Of a stretch of DNA of 23,981 nucleotides, positions 23,844 to 23,981 are shown in pieces (positions within the stretch are counted from its first letter, which is position 1; every line of letters begins with the position of its first letter). The notes under the pieces are model-generated. The model saw nothing but the letters and a program-made list of their open reading frames with translations, was not told the DNA's origin and ran no database searches. The stretch is from contig JAIPHI010000012.1 in NCBI GenBank assembly GCA_021735285.1, positions 1 to 23,981 of the forward strand. Reading direction: 5' to 3'. Source of the DNA: Fidelibacterota bacterium. Its GTDB lineage: Bacteria; Fidelibacterota; UBA2242; JAFGTP01. The position numbers were made by a program, and so were the translations under genes.

Positions 23844-23981
23844 TTATTTGTCGCTACCGGTTGTGGCTACTTTCAGCAGATTAGTCGTCCCGGCTTTATA
23901 GAGAGGGATTCCGGCAGCTATAACAATAGTCTTTCCGGGTTTAAATAGACCTTTTTCAACCACCGAGATAGTAGCCTGTTG
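23844..23981 (-). CDS. pyk: Pyruvate kinase, C-terminal fragment
   Basis: The last 45 codons and the TAA stop are inside the window; the 5' part lies beyond the right edge. The sequence GKTIVIAAGIPLYKAGTTNLLKV matches the end of the C-terminal domain of pyruvate kinase, where a nucleotide-loop style segment is followed by G(x)PxxxxGTTNxxKV. The enzyme converts phosphoenolpyruvate and ADP into pyruvate and ATP in glycolysis. The end is short (ATTGSDK), with no extra phosphohistidine-type domain. An imperfect inverted repeat follows the stop at 23811-23834. Confidence 0.85.
   Translation of the reverse strand, partial: QQATISVVEKGLFKPGKTIVIAAGIPLYKAGTTNLLKVATTGSDK

Overview
The window is strongly AT-rich bacterial DNA. 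Three secreted proteins end in the C-terminal sorting domain typical of type IX secretion (T9SS) cargo in the FCB group (YPNPFNP motif, a PSGIYFYRIKA-like segment and a basic end). Outer-membrane barrels and an uncommon AsmA-like/DUF2062-like gene pair also occur. This suits a Gram-negative FCB lineage such as Neomarinimicrobiota, Calditrichota, KSB1, Ignavibacteria or Cloacimonadota. The phylum cannot be fixed from this window. No rRNA, tRNA, transposase, integrase or CRISPR array was seen.

Left region (1-14883). Everything here is on the minus strand. In order of transcription it holds a possible tiny membrane peptide, a DUF4282-like membrane protein, a zinc-ribbon RDD membrane protein, a CsgG-like TPR lipoprotein, and a dense surface-protein operon. 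The operon encodes a 1636-aa T9SS-tagged protein, an LVIVD-plus-PQQ double-propeller protein with a T9SS tag, a periplasmic/beta-barrel fusion, a second PQQ-like propeller with a T9SS tag, and the start of another outer-membrane barrel that runs off the window. The 1636-aa protein carries an NlpC/P60 domain, a beta-helix, a C39-like protease domain and a third hydrolase-like domain. Gaps inside the operon are 11 to 89 bp, and some stop codons overlap the next ribosome binding site. The set looks like one cell-surface assembly of displayed enzymes, large propeller scaffolds and outer-membrane partners. No such system is known to me, so the joint role is inference.

Middle (14884-15730). About 850 bp has no convincing gene. 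It holds a CRP/FNR-like palindrome and a short repeat rich in GCGTTTGCG-type words. A plus-strand rhomboid protease gene follows and converges on a minus-strand outer-membrane protein gene that has its own extended -10 promoter.

Right region (17568-23981). A minus-strand envelope operon starts from an extended -10 promoter near 23700. It runs: coiled-coil/two-TM protein, Wzi-like outer-membrane barrel, Nif3-family metal protein, a polytopic membrane protein whose true start may be ATT, a TIGR03546-type membrane protein and a TIGR03545-type AsmA-like protein. The last 45 residues of pyruvate kinase lie at the right edge.

Several starts had to be decided by the ribosome binding site. Three genes begin with TTG (3763, 19457, 23239). 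Four others look better at an internal ATG that follows a strong Shine-Dalgarno sequence (12038, 13669, 14240, 17342).
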